DNA of 64,000 bases from Chthoniobacter sp. (GTDB lineage: Bacteria; Verrucomicrobiota; Verrucomicrobiia; Chthoniobacterales; Chthoniobacteraceae): positions 56,585 through 120,584 of the forward strand of contig JAIOPH010000018.1 in assembly GCA_021414005.1 (NCBI GenBank), in the 5' to 3' direction. Every line of letters begins with the position of its first letter. The first letter of the stretch is position 1. The position numbers and the translations under genes were made by a program. A model generated the notes under the pieces. That model saw only the letters and a list, made by a program, of their open reading frames with translations, was not told the DNA's origin and did no database searches. Shown piece after piece: positions 43,301 to 50,144 of the stretch.

Positions 43301-46300
43301 GGGGCCATCGCCGGATCCGGTCGCAATATTGCGGTATATCCTGGTGCCACGGTGGCCCTTGGGTACGTGCCGGCCGGTTCTATTCAGACGGACCTGCTCA
43401 GCCGAGTTGTGACCACCTCGGTCGGCGCTTTGGGCCTCACAGCGGCCGCCTCACCTGTCTCCGAAGCCTTGGATTTCAGCAGCGGCGGCAACAATTTCAC
43501 CGCGCTTTCTCTCGGTGCCGTTGGCTCCGCAACTTTCACTGGAACACTGACACCGAATGCCAACACCTATCGTCTCGGCGGCGGCGGCGGAGCGCTCGTC
43601 TTCAATCCCGGTGGTGGTACGTTTGACGCTACCCAGAGCCTGGTTCTCTTCGGTTCGACGCCGCTGACGGGGACCACGTTTGTCACGCCCACAGGCACGG
43701 TGGATTTTGGCGGGGCCAGCCGAACGTTCGGTGCGGTGAGCATTCAGGGTGGAACCACCCAAAACGGTACGATCACCGGCTCGTCTTTCTCCGCTGACCT
43801 ATCTGCCGCCAGCGCCACGGTATCGGCGGTCCTTGCTGGCGGTGGAGGGCTGACTCTGCCGGTTCCGGCTTTCACCAATGCCAATACCCTGACTTTGTCC
43901 GGGGCCAATCTCTACTCGGGCACCACATCGATCAGTTCCAGTACGCTGAGAGTAACCGGCAGCCTCAACGGCACGACCGGCACGGCTCTCGCGTTTGATC
44001 GCTCCGGCACATTCAACGTGAATGAAGCTCCCTCCAGCGCGCAGCACATGACCTCGCTGACGCTCAATAAGGGCGATGCATCCGTGCAGTCCACATTCAA
44101 CGCGACCAGCGCAAACCTGACTTTCGATGCGGCGCCCACGCGTTCAGCCGGTGCCACCGCGATGTTCGTTCTCTCCGGTGGTACCGTCGGCACCGCCGCC
44201 ACCAACGCCAACGGCACGCTTGGGACCAACAACATTATCCTCTCGGGACAGGCGGCCCAGAGCCCGATGGGAGTCGCGTATTTTGCCGGGCAAAACACGG
44301 CGGCAACTGACAACTATGCGTTCTACGATGGAGCAGGGTTTGTCCGCCCGATCGACTACGTCAAGGATGCCATTCCCGCTGGCGCTACCACCGCATCGGG
44401 TGCCCAGACAAGCCTCGCCTCGACTGCCTACGCGCAGTTGCAAAGCGGTGGCTCGGTCAGCGCCCAGGCCAATGGCACCGCGTTCACCGGCTTGAATATC
44501 GTTAACACCAATAACTCGGCCCAGGCGTTCACCCTGGCGGGTGGTGCGACCGTTTCAATCAACGGCATTCTCCGCACGGGCAACGGAGGTGGGAGCAGTA
44601 CAACGACCATTAGCGGCGGGACGGGCATCAAGACCACGACGAGTGGCGGAGAAATGGTCATTCGCACCGACCTCAGCAGTGACCTATTGACCATTAGCGC
44701 CAACATTCTGGACAACGCCACCAGCTCATTGACGAAATCCGGTGCGGGAACATTGACGCTCTCGGGTGCGAACACCTACGCCGGCGGCACAACGATCAAC
44801 TCCGGCACCCTTACGATCGGCAGTAATAGCGGGATCGGCACGGGCACTTTGACCGTCAACGGTGGTACGGTCAACCTTCTCGCCAACGTCAGCCTTGCGA
44901 CGACCAACAACCCCATTGTCGTCAACAATAACTTTATACTCTCGTCTCCAAACGCCGTCAGCACCAATATTGGTAGTGGACTCATCACGCTGAATAACAG
45001 TGCCGTCGTCACGTTAACTTTGGGGCAATCCCCCAACTTGGTAAACACTTGGACAAGCAGTAATAACTCCAGTCTCACCCTGATCAATACGCAGGACGGA
45101 GGCACCATCATCAGCGGTCCGATCAATATCGGGTCCGGCGGCTTGTTCCTGAGAAACGACCTCACCGGCAACTCCAAGACCCTGACGGTCAACAACACCA
45201 CCAGCACCTTTACTGGTCCAACCACTTTGCTGAGCAGCACGTCGAGCAATCTCGCCATAGTGACGCCAAATCTCACGAACGCTGGCGTCGCGGGCCCCTT
45301 GGGCATGCCCACGGGTGCCAATGCGGTTATCCAAGCTTACAACGGCGTCCTGTGGCAGCCCAGCGGCACCACCGACCGCGGGTTGAACCTCGCTGGCAAT
45401 GGTTCCGGAACTGTGTCGATCACCCTCAATGCTGCAAGCGCTACCCTGAACGGTCCAATCACTGCCACGGGCTTTGGGCTCAAGACGCTCTTCCTGAATT
45501 TGCCTTTTAACAATCCAGGAACACTGACGATTAACGGGGCAATCAGCGATGCCACCGACGGAAGCCCGCTGACACTGCAAGTCCAACCGGGTTATACCAA
45601 TGGCGGTAATTTCATGACGATCAATCTCGGTGGGGTCAATACTTTCACCGGGCCGATCAATTACCAACTGCCAACATCGACACCGGGAAGCACAAACTCT
45701 GCGGTGAACATTACTGGAGCTGGACAATTGGGCGCTGGCAACTACGCCGGTGCCATCTCGTTAAACACCAGCAGCCGTGCTGTTTTTAACTACGCCAGCT
45801 CGGCAGCGCAAACCCTCTCGGGCGAGATCTCTGGGGCCGGAAACCTAACCAAGTCGGGAGTGAGCACGCTGACTCTCTCCGGCGCGAACAGCTACACAGG
45901 TGTAACAACGATCACGGCGGGCATCTTGAGCGTGGGGACGATCGGCAACGGCGGCGTAGCCGGCAATCTGGGCGCGGCCACGAACGCGGCGGCGAACTTG
46001 GTCTTTAATGGCGGCACACTGCAGTACACTGGAGCCACGGCGAGCACGGATCGCAACTTCACGATCAATGCCAGCACGACCGCGACCATCGAAATCACCA
46101 ATGGGGCAAACAGCCTGACGATCTCGGGGGCTTCGACGGCCACCAGCGGCGCGCTGACCAAGACTGGCGCGGGCACGCTGGTTCTCAGCGGAACCAACCT
46201 CTACACCGGCGTCACGAGGATCAATGATGGCGTGCTGAGTGTCGGAACGATCGGCAACGGCGGTGTGGGGGGGAATATGGGCGCGGCTGCGGTCGCCGCA

Positions 46301-47332
46301 GGAAACTTGGTCTTCAATGGAGGCACCCTGCAATACACCGGAGCCACCGCGTCCACGAACCGCGGCTTCACGATCGGCGGGGCTGCGACGGCGATCATCG
46401 ACATCACCAACGGAGCCAGCGCCCTGACCATCTCCGGGGCTTCGGCCACGACCAGCGGCGCGCTGACCAAGACCGGCGCGGGCACGCTGACGCTCTCCGG
46501 TGCGAACACCTACTCCGGAACGACGACGGTCAGTGCCGGTACGCTGAAGTCGGGCATCAATAGCGCCATCAAGCTCGGCAACGCCGTGACTGTGTCTGCG
46601 ACGGCGGCGGGGACGGCCACGCTGGATCTGGCAGGCTTCAACCAGACCCTCGGGGGCGTCAGTGGCGCGGGCTTGATCCTCGGGGGCGGTACTGCGACGA
46701 GCGCGGCGGTGGTGACGAACTCGACCGGCAGCAGCACGCTGACGCTGGGAGGCGGAATCACTGCGCTAACCTACCTCGAGACTAATGATCCGCTCGGAGC
46801 CACGATTTCGGTGACCACGGTCGTCTTGGACAGTGCGCCACAGACCTTTACCGTCGGCCCAAGTGCCAGTGCGACCGATGAATTGACCATTTCCTCCGCG
46901 ATCACCCAAGCCAGTTCGCTAAGCGAGCTTGTGAAAGAAGGAGCCGGCGTGCTGAAGCTTGATGGCGCGCAGACTTATGATCTCCTCACGGCCAACGGCG
47001 GGACGACCAATGTGAACGGCGTGCTCGGCACGGGTAGTGGCACGGCCGCAGTCGCGGTGAACAACAGCGGGACGACGCTGAGATTTGGCAGCGTGAGCCA
47101 GACGCTCAGTTCGTTGACCATTGGTGCGGGCTCGACGGTGGTCTTCACCAGCGGACCGGCCAGCGGTGCCCTGACCGGTGGAGGCACCGGCAAGGCTCCC
47201 GGTTTCAGCGGTACGACGGCCTCGACATCCAGCTTCGGAGGAGGCTCCGCCGTGGTGCCCGAGCCCGGCACGATGGGGCTGTTGCTCGTCGGCGCGCTAG
47301 GCCTGCTCAACCGCCGTCGTCGTCAGGCGTGA
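37361..47332 (+). CDS. Giant PEP-CTERM autotransporter-associated beta-strand-repeat adhesin
   Basis: This 3,323-residue exported protein starts at ATG 37361 (37379 also possible). The signal peptide (SSRVLAGSIAALLAVQAAQGA) is followed by AITWDTLAGDGGG. The passenger holds about 23 PATR-type units (consensus LTKSGAGTLTLSGANTYTGTTTV), expected to stack as a long parallel beta-helix. A WAGGANNWSTAANWKT segment near residue 1280 repeats the N-terminal sandwich-like phrase and may mark a junction of two ancestral adhesins. Nearly identical tandem blocks occur at about 39098-40640 and 45880-46498. The C-terminus, VVPEPGTMGLLLVGALGLLNRRRRQA, is a strong PEP-CTERM signal. No autotransporter beta-barrel is present, so display should depend on exosortase. 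Confidence 0.88.
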   Translation: MHTNTPMNAKPSLCKSSRVLAGSIAALLAVQAAQGAAITWDTLAGDGGGVITDGSGTWTDGLGNWNDGVGDVNWSNANPDSATFGGGSSGAAGTVTLGSGITAGSITFATPFGGGAYTIDTSTFALTLNTGITANESGTIQSGVGGGISLGANNSWSLGATKTLTVTSNISGTGFSLAKSGAGTLLLSGTNTYDGGTALNGGVIALGSAGALGTVGTISFGGGTLQFSAANTTDYSARFSTAPSQAYNLDTNGQNVTLGTTLTSVGGTLSKAGAGTLTLTGGNNLNSATISGGTIAGGTVTLSGGATALTSSATSAVNSNVTITTAAGTITSSAGTLTLGGTLNAGSFALNFAGAGSTTVTNTITNGTSVTMNGGGTLTLSSANTYTGGTVVNTGVLSTSNAGAFGSGSITLANGAIFRATGGGTPNFANNFSLPSGSAVIDVPFGGGADVTISGTISGAGGLTVTSDVSGRRLLLSSANTFLGNVVLSGGAVNTRLAIGNAAALGTGTLVASNTGANGGLENTADLSAGAGVANNIQITTGAILNVGGSSTLAMRLSGVISDAGSLVKLGSGTVILSGANTYTGTTTVSAGTLSLGSAQGGSSGPLGNPTVPAGSIIFAGGTLQYSALNNTDYSSRMTATSNSGYLIDTSLVNVTLGTALPVVGTNALTKSGIGTLLLPVAQSYTGLTTVSAGTLAYGVNDAILTGGITVNGTGAVLSLGSFSDTVGTVTLTAGDITGTGTLTGTGTFTMNNAAAATVSPILAGAVGLTKTGAGVLTLFGANTYTGTTAINGGTVNVGAVETAGTSGPLGNPTVPAGSISFGGGTLQYSGVNNFDYSSRMTATSNSSYLIDTNNVNVTFASALPAVGTNVLTKSGVGTLTLSAANNYTGLTTVSAGTLAYGVSNAILTGGITVNGTGAQLSLGSFSDSVGTVTLTVGDITGSGTLTGTGTFTMNNTATATASPVLAGAVGLTKSGASVLALYGANTYTGTTAINAGTVRVSAVETPGTSGPLGNPTVPAGSISFGGGTLQYSVVNNFDYSSRITATSGSSYLIDTYGRDVTFANALPAVGTNVLTKSGAGTLTLSVANTYTGATNVNGGVLAINGVNTGAGAVTVNKFGGLSALGGTGTVPGAVTLALGDTSNFSGAIKLTDGAVGTLTLGAGLTFNGSAAIANYVHFDLGAAGAGTDKISVTGNTAVTTTGGAVIRLNQLGGAATRVDAGTYDLIATTGTMAALGQFVLPTTRAFGQTFALQLDGTTKKLQVVTTQLAAATPAAFWAGGANNWSTAANWKTDATANTAAGAAPDYQTNVSFYTTTPVAANLTTNVLDTDFDINSLNFTAAATSAVTIGGTKMLTIEATNANGNTAGNGITVNTPTSGTVTHTISANVGLAGSQTWTVNSNATLTVTGTVSDFGGGYSLTKAGAGTLYLLPGGNAFGANPNYFTGGATLAGGTLQFAGFGTNALGTGPLTITTGTLSVAGNNIQTLNNSQYNLNGNFNVATVGGNTLNFSTGNVTLGASIAATVASGVTFNISGTIDDGGNVYSLTKDGAGTMNLSGSLNTYSGKTVVTNGTLQFWDIKYLGIPSSLGAPTTVANGTIDLGNGTTLLKSNASQTNNVTDRVINLAGTGPGTVTVSVNNNDTNLTLNSAFTATGTGAKTLAFTVNGDRPGITLNGAIPNVSDASALTLQVTITGNDQSAGTGRGINLNGVNTFTGPISLTAAAGRLTIGMAGQLGSGSYANTITLNGGNFVYNSQAVQTLSGVISGTGALTMSGAGALTLSNANTYTGLTTLSFGTLTLGNNLTLQNSALSIGTSGSVILGGGVTTPTFGGLAGSRSLASVVTSGYTGVTALTLKPLIGVSNTYSGVIADGAVGMTLTKTGLGTQILSAANSYTGATTISAGTLQLGTGTTGQNGSVASASIVDNAFLVFNNADVQTYAGAISGSGFLTKNGAGNLTLSGTNTYTGTTAVAAGILQYNAVGAIAGSGRNIAVYPGATVALGYVPAGSIQTDLLSRVVTTSVGALGLTAAASPVSEALDFSSGGNNFTALSLGAVGSATFTGTLTPNANTYRLGGGGGALVFNPGGGTFDATQSLVLFGSTPLTGTTFVTPTGTVDFGGASRTFGAVSIQGGTTQNGTITGSSFSADLSAASATVSAVLAGGGGLTLPVPAFTNANTLTLSGANLYSGTTSISSSTLRVTGSLNGTTGTALAFDRSGTFNVNEAPSSAQHMTSLTLNKGDASVQSTFNATSANLTFDAAPTRSAGATAMFVLSGGTVGTAATNANGTLGTNNIILSGQAAQSPMGVAYFAGQNTAATDNYAFYDGAGFVRPIDYVKDAIPAGATTASGAQTSLASTAYAQLQSGGSVSAQANGTAFTGLNIVNTNNSAQAFTLAGGATVSINGILRTGNGGGSSTTTISGGTGIKTTTSGGEMVIRTDLSSDLLTISANILDNATSSLTKSGAGTLTLSGANTYAGGTTINSGTLTIGSNSGIGTGTLTVNGGTVNLLANVSLATTNNPIVVNNNFILSSPNAVSTNIGSGLITLNNSAVVTLTLGQSPNLVNTWTSSNNSSLTLINTQDGGTIISGPINIGSGGLFLRNDLTGNSKTLTVNNTTSTFTGPTTLLSSTSSNLAIVTPNLTNAGVAGPLGMPTGANAVIQAYNGVLWQPSGTTDRGLNLAGNGSGTVSITLNAASATLNGPITATGFGLKTLFLNLPFNNPGTLTINGAISDATDGSPLTLQVQPGYTNGGNFMTINLGGVNTFTGPINYQLPTSTPGSTNSAVNITGAGQLGAGNYAGAISLNTSSRAVFNYASSAAQTLSGEISGAGNLTKSGVSTLTLSGANSYTGVTTITAGILSVGTIGNGGVAGNLGAATNAAANLVFNGGTLQYTGATASTDRNFTINASTTATIEITNGANSLTISGASTATSGALTKTGAGTLVLSGTNLYTGVTRINDGVLSVGTIGNGGVGGNMGAAAVAAGNLVFNGGTLQYTGATASTNRGFTIGGAATAIIDITNGASALTISGASATTSGALTKTGAGTLTLSGANTYSGTTTVSAGTLKSGINSAIKLGNAVTVSATAAGTATLDLAGFNQTLGGVSGAGLILGGGTATSAAVVTNSTGSSTLTLGGGITALTYLETNDPLGATISVTTVVLDSAPQTFTVGPSASATDELTISSAITQASSLSELVKEGAGVLKLDGAQTYDLLTANGGTTNVNGVLGTGSGTAAVAVNNSGTTLRFGSVSQTLSSLTIGAGSTVVFTSGPASGALTGGGTGKAPGFSGTTASTSSFGGGSAVVPEPGTMGLLLVGALGLLNRRRRQA
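39098..40640 (+). repeat. Tandem about 606-bp coding repeat in the giant adhesin
   Basis: Two full copies and a third, shorter copy of a 202-residue block occur here (starts near 39098, 39707 and 40313). Each runs from ANTYTG through SGPLGNPTVPAGSI, LTKSG, TYTGLTTVSAGTLAYGV and GTLTGTGTFTMNN. The third copy stops after VANTYTG. Confidence 0.8.
45880..46498 (+). repeat. Tandem 309-bp coding repeat in the giant adhesin
   Basis: Two copies of a 103-residue block with GTIGNGGV, NLVFNGGTLQYTGATAST and LTKTGAGTL. The shared bases ATCGGCAACG begin at 45941 and 46250. Confidence 0.8.
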
Positions 47333-47611
47333 GCCACGGAAAGCAGCTTGGACTTTAGTCCAACTGCTCCGCGTTCGTTTGGACTGAAGTCCAAGCTACA
47401 TTTTCCCAGGACTGCTTGGCGGCGGTCCTAGGAGATAGGGGTGCCGGAGTTCTTGTAGGGGCGGGCTCTGGACTTCATCGTTTTTGAGATGGGCGGAGGG
47501 AAAGCGTGGAGGCGGTGAGACTGATTTTGAGAGCAGGAGAGTCGCAAAATTGGGTCACTTTGCGGAAATTCCCGATGGCTGGCGTGATTATGGCTAAACA
47601 ACGAATTACCC
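47333..47611. repeat. Paired palindromic motifs after the giant adhesin
   Basis: Two 16-base palindromes TTGGACT-NN-AGTCCAA lie at 47348-47363 and 47379-47394 and together form an inverted repeat with 19-base arms and one mismatch (47345-47397). They could fold into a terminator-like stem, though no T-run follows. The rest of this gap, up to the grpE start, shows no gene. Confidence 0.6.
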
Positions 47612-48466
47612 ATGCCCGATCACGACCAAATTCAGGACATCGATTTCGATTCCCAATTGCGGGGATTGTTTCAGGAGGCAGAGAAGCAAATCGAAGATCA
47701 TCATGCCGCGACGCGTCCCGTACTCGAACGGACGGCGCGGGGGGAGGAAGTGTCGCGTGGGGGGGCGAGTCTGCCGCAGATGTTGCGGCCCATTTTGCTG
47801 GGGATCCAAGCGGCGGCGCGGACGGCGGGGGAGAATACTCTGATGCTGCAAAAGATCGGGGATCGACTGGATCTGCGCACGGAGACGGCGTCAGCGGTGG
47901 CTGCGGATTCGGGCGCGGGCGGGGCGGATTTGGTGACGAATCTGCGGACGCTGCTGGAACAGAAAAACGGGGTGAATCAGAAAATGTTCGCGGCTTTGCA
48001 CGAGGAACTGAAGGGCTACAAGGATGGATTTCTGCTGGAGACGGTCCACAAGCCGATCATCCGTGACCTGATTTCGCTGCACGACGACGTTTCAAAAATC
48101 CATCGGCAGATGCAGCAGACGGTGCTGGAGGTGGCGGAAGTTTCAGGCGGGATGTTTTCGGAGTTCTTCGAGCGCTTGAAGACGGTGGCGACGAACATCG
48201 AGCACAACTGCGGATTTCTCATCGAGGTGCTGGCGCGGCTGGAGGTCAACGTATTGCCGGAGGGAAGGGGAAAGCTGGATATGGTAACGCAGCGGGCGAT
48301 GAAGGTGGAGGCGGCGGAGTCGCCGGAGGAAGACGGAGAGGTCGCGAGGTCGCTCAAGCCGGGATTTATGTGGAAGGGGCGGGTCTTCCGACCGGAGGAA
48401 GTCGTCATCAAAAAGTGGAAGGACGGCGCTGTAGCCGCCGTGCCGGCGCTGGCTGCCCAATTATGA
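47612..48466 (+). CDS. grpE: GrpE-like nucleotide exchange factor
   Basis: This 284-residue protein is directly upstream of a dnaK-like gene. The C-terminal part has the GrpE core: long helices (NGVNQKMFAALHEELKGYKDGFLLETVHKPIIRDLISLHDDVSKIHRQ), then the small beta domain (SRTFRPEEV-like GRVFRPEEVVIKKWKDG). At 284 residues it is longer than usual (about 190-200), with an added, partly low-complexity N-terminal half. GrpE releases ADP from DnaK. A separate housekeeping grpE may exist elsewhere in the genome; this one appears to serve the neighbouring divergent chaperone. Confidence 0.72.
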   Translation: MPDHDQIQDIDFDSQLRGLFQEAEKQIEDHHAATRPVLERTARGEEVSRGGASLPQMLRPILLGIQAAARTAGENTLMLQKIGDRLDLRTETASAVAADSGAGGADLVTNLRTLLEQKNGVNQKMFAALHEELKGYKDGFLLETVHKPIIRDLISLHDDVSKIHRQMQQTVLEVAEVSGGMFSEFFERLKTVATNIEHNCGFLIEVLARLEVNVLPEGRGKLDMVTQRAMKVEAAESPEEDGEVARSLKPGFMWKGRVFRPEEVVIKKWKDGAVAAVPALAAQL

Positions 48467-48485
48467 CCCGCGAACACTCTTGCAT

Positions 48486-50114
48486 ATGAATCTTACCGTT
48501 GCCGAACCCGTAGAATTTTCCCACTCAGCCATGAATGCAGACCCATCAGCCAAAGCCACGCGGAAAGCGGTGGGCATCGACTTAGGCACAACCTTTTGCG
48601 CGGTCGCGCACATCGATGCCTACGGCAAGCCGCAGATCATTCCGAATGCCGAGAGCGAGCGCATCACGCCGTCGGTGATTCTTTTCGACGGGACGAGCGC
48701 GATCGTGGGAACGATGGCGAAGCAAAACGCGGTGGCTGAGCCGGAGAAAATCGTGGATTTCGTGAAGCGGGAGATGGGGAAGAATAAGGCGCAGTTTCAC
48801 CGGGAGTTTAACACCAAGCACTATTCGGCGGAGGAGTTGTCGGCACTGATCATCAAGAAGCTGAAGAACGACGCGGAGAAGTATCTCGGTGAGCCGGTGA
48901 CGGATGCGGTGATCACGGTGCCGGCGTACTTCAATGATGCGGAGCGGACGGCGACGCTGCACGCGGGGCAACTCGCGGGGTTGAACGTGCTGAATGTGAT
49001 CAACGAGCCGACCTCGGCGGCGCTGGCCTACGGCCTGGACAAGCTGGATTCGAATCAAACAGTTTTCGTTTTCGATCTCGGTGGGGGGACGTTCGACGTG
49101 ACGATCATGAAGATCGAGAACAACCACATTCGCATGATGGCGAGCAACGGAGATCACCGGCTGGGGGGCAAGGACTGGGATGACGTGATCGTGAACTGGG
49201 TGGCGGAGGAGTTTGACAAAGCGCACGGCGAGAATCCTCTGCTCGATTTGCAGAGTTATCAGGACCTTTATAACCGCGCGCTGACCGCCAAGATCCAGCT
49301 CTCAAGCCGGATGCGGACAACCATCGTCCACAGCTACGCCGGGAAAAGCGTCAAGCTGGAACTGACACGGGAAGATCTTGAGCATCGCTGCCGACATCTT
49401 TTGGAAAAGTGTAAAACGATCTGCGAGATCGTGATGCAGGAGGCTGGGCTGGGCTGGGATCAGGTGGACCGGATTTTACTGACGGGCGGCATGAGTCGCA
49501 TGCCGTCGGTGCGGGAGATGATCGGCGGGATGACGAGCGTGCCGATCGCCGACGATGTGAGCCCCGACGAGGCGGTGGCCATCGGGGCGGCGGTGCAGGC
49601 GGTGCTTTCGCTGCTCGGCGAGGAGGACGACTCCGGTGAGCGGGTGCTTTCGCAGGAGGTGCGCGATCAGTTTTCCGCGCAGGATGGCTCGCTGATTCAG
49701 GTGACGAATATCACTACGCACACGCTCGGCGTGGTGCTGTGGGATGACAGCAAGGTGGAGGAATATGTCTTCCCGATGATCCGCAAAATGACGCCGGTGC
49801 CGGCGGGGATGAAGAACTCGTTCGGCACGGCAAAGGCGAACATGAAGAACGCAATTGTCCGCGTGGTGGAAGGTGAAAGCACGGTGCCGGGCGAGTGTAC
49901 GCCGCTGGGCATTTGCGACATTGAACTGCCGCCGTTTTTGCCAAAAGGGTCGCCCGTGGAGCTGACCTATACTTACAACGAAAACCAAGTGCTCGAAGTC
50001 ATCGTGGATGCCTACGGCCGCACCAACCGTGTGCAGATCGCGCGCAATACCGGGCTCTCCGAGGCCGAGATCGAGACGGCGACGGCGGACCTGCTGCAGA
50101 TCAACGTGGTGTAG
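48486..50114 (+). CDS. dnaK: Hsp70 family chaperone (DnaK-like, shortened C-terminus)
   Basis: This is a 542-residue Hsp70 from ATG 48486 (ATG 48531 would be 15 residues shorter). The ATPase domain is complete: VGIDLGTTFCAVAHID (phosphate 1), VPAYFNDAERTATLHAG, NVINEPTSAALAYGL, FDLGGGTFDVTIM (phosphate 2) and LLTGGMSRMPSVREMI (adenosine). The substrate-binding domain begins near residue 390 and ends at about 540. A standard DnaK is about 640, so most of the helical lid is missing. Such short Hsp70s are usually specialised. It follows grpE by 19 bases and precedes the SUMF1-like gene by 30. Confidence 0.85.
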   Translation: MNLTVAEPVEFSHSAMNADPSAKATRKAVGIDLGTTFCAVAHIDAYGKPQIIPNAESERITPSVILFDGTSAIVGTMAKQNAVAEPEKIVDFVKREMGKNKAQFHREFNTKHYSAEELSALIIKKLKNDAEKYLGEPVTDAVITVPAYFNDAERTATLHAGQLAGLNVLNVINEPTSAALAYGLDKLDSNQTVFVFDLGGGTFDVTIMKIENNHIRMMASNGDHRLGGKDWDDVIVNWVAEEFDKAHGENPLLDLQSYQDLYNRALTAKIQLSSRMRTTIVHSYAGKSVKLELTREDLEHRCRHLLEKCKTICEIVMQEAGLGWDQVDRILLTGGMSRMPSVREMIGGMTSVPIADDVSPDEAVAIGAAVQAVLSLLGEEDDSGERVLSQEVRDQFSAQDGSLIQVTNITTHTLGVVLWDDSKVEEYVFPMIRKMTPVPAGMKNSFGTAKANMKNAIVRVVEGESTVPGECTPLGICDIELPPFLPKGSPVELTYTYNENQVLEVIVDAYGRTNRVQIARNTGLSEAEIETATADLLQINVV

Positions 50115-50144
50115 CGGACGAGAGCGCGAATCCCCATCTGGCGC

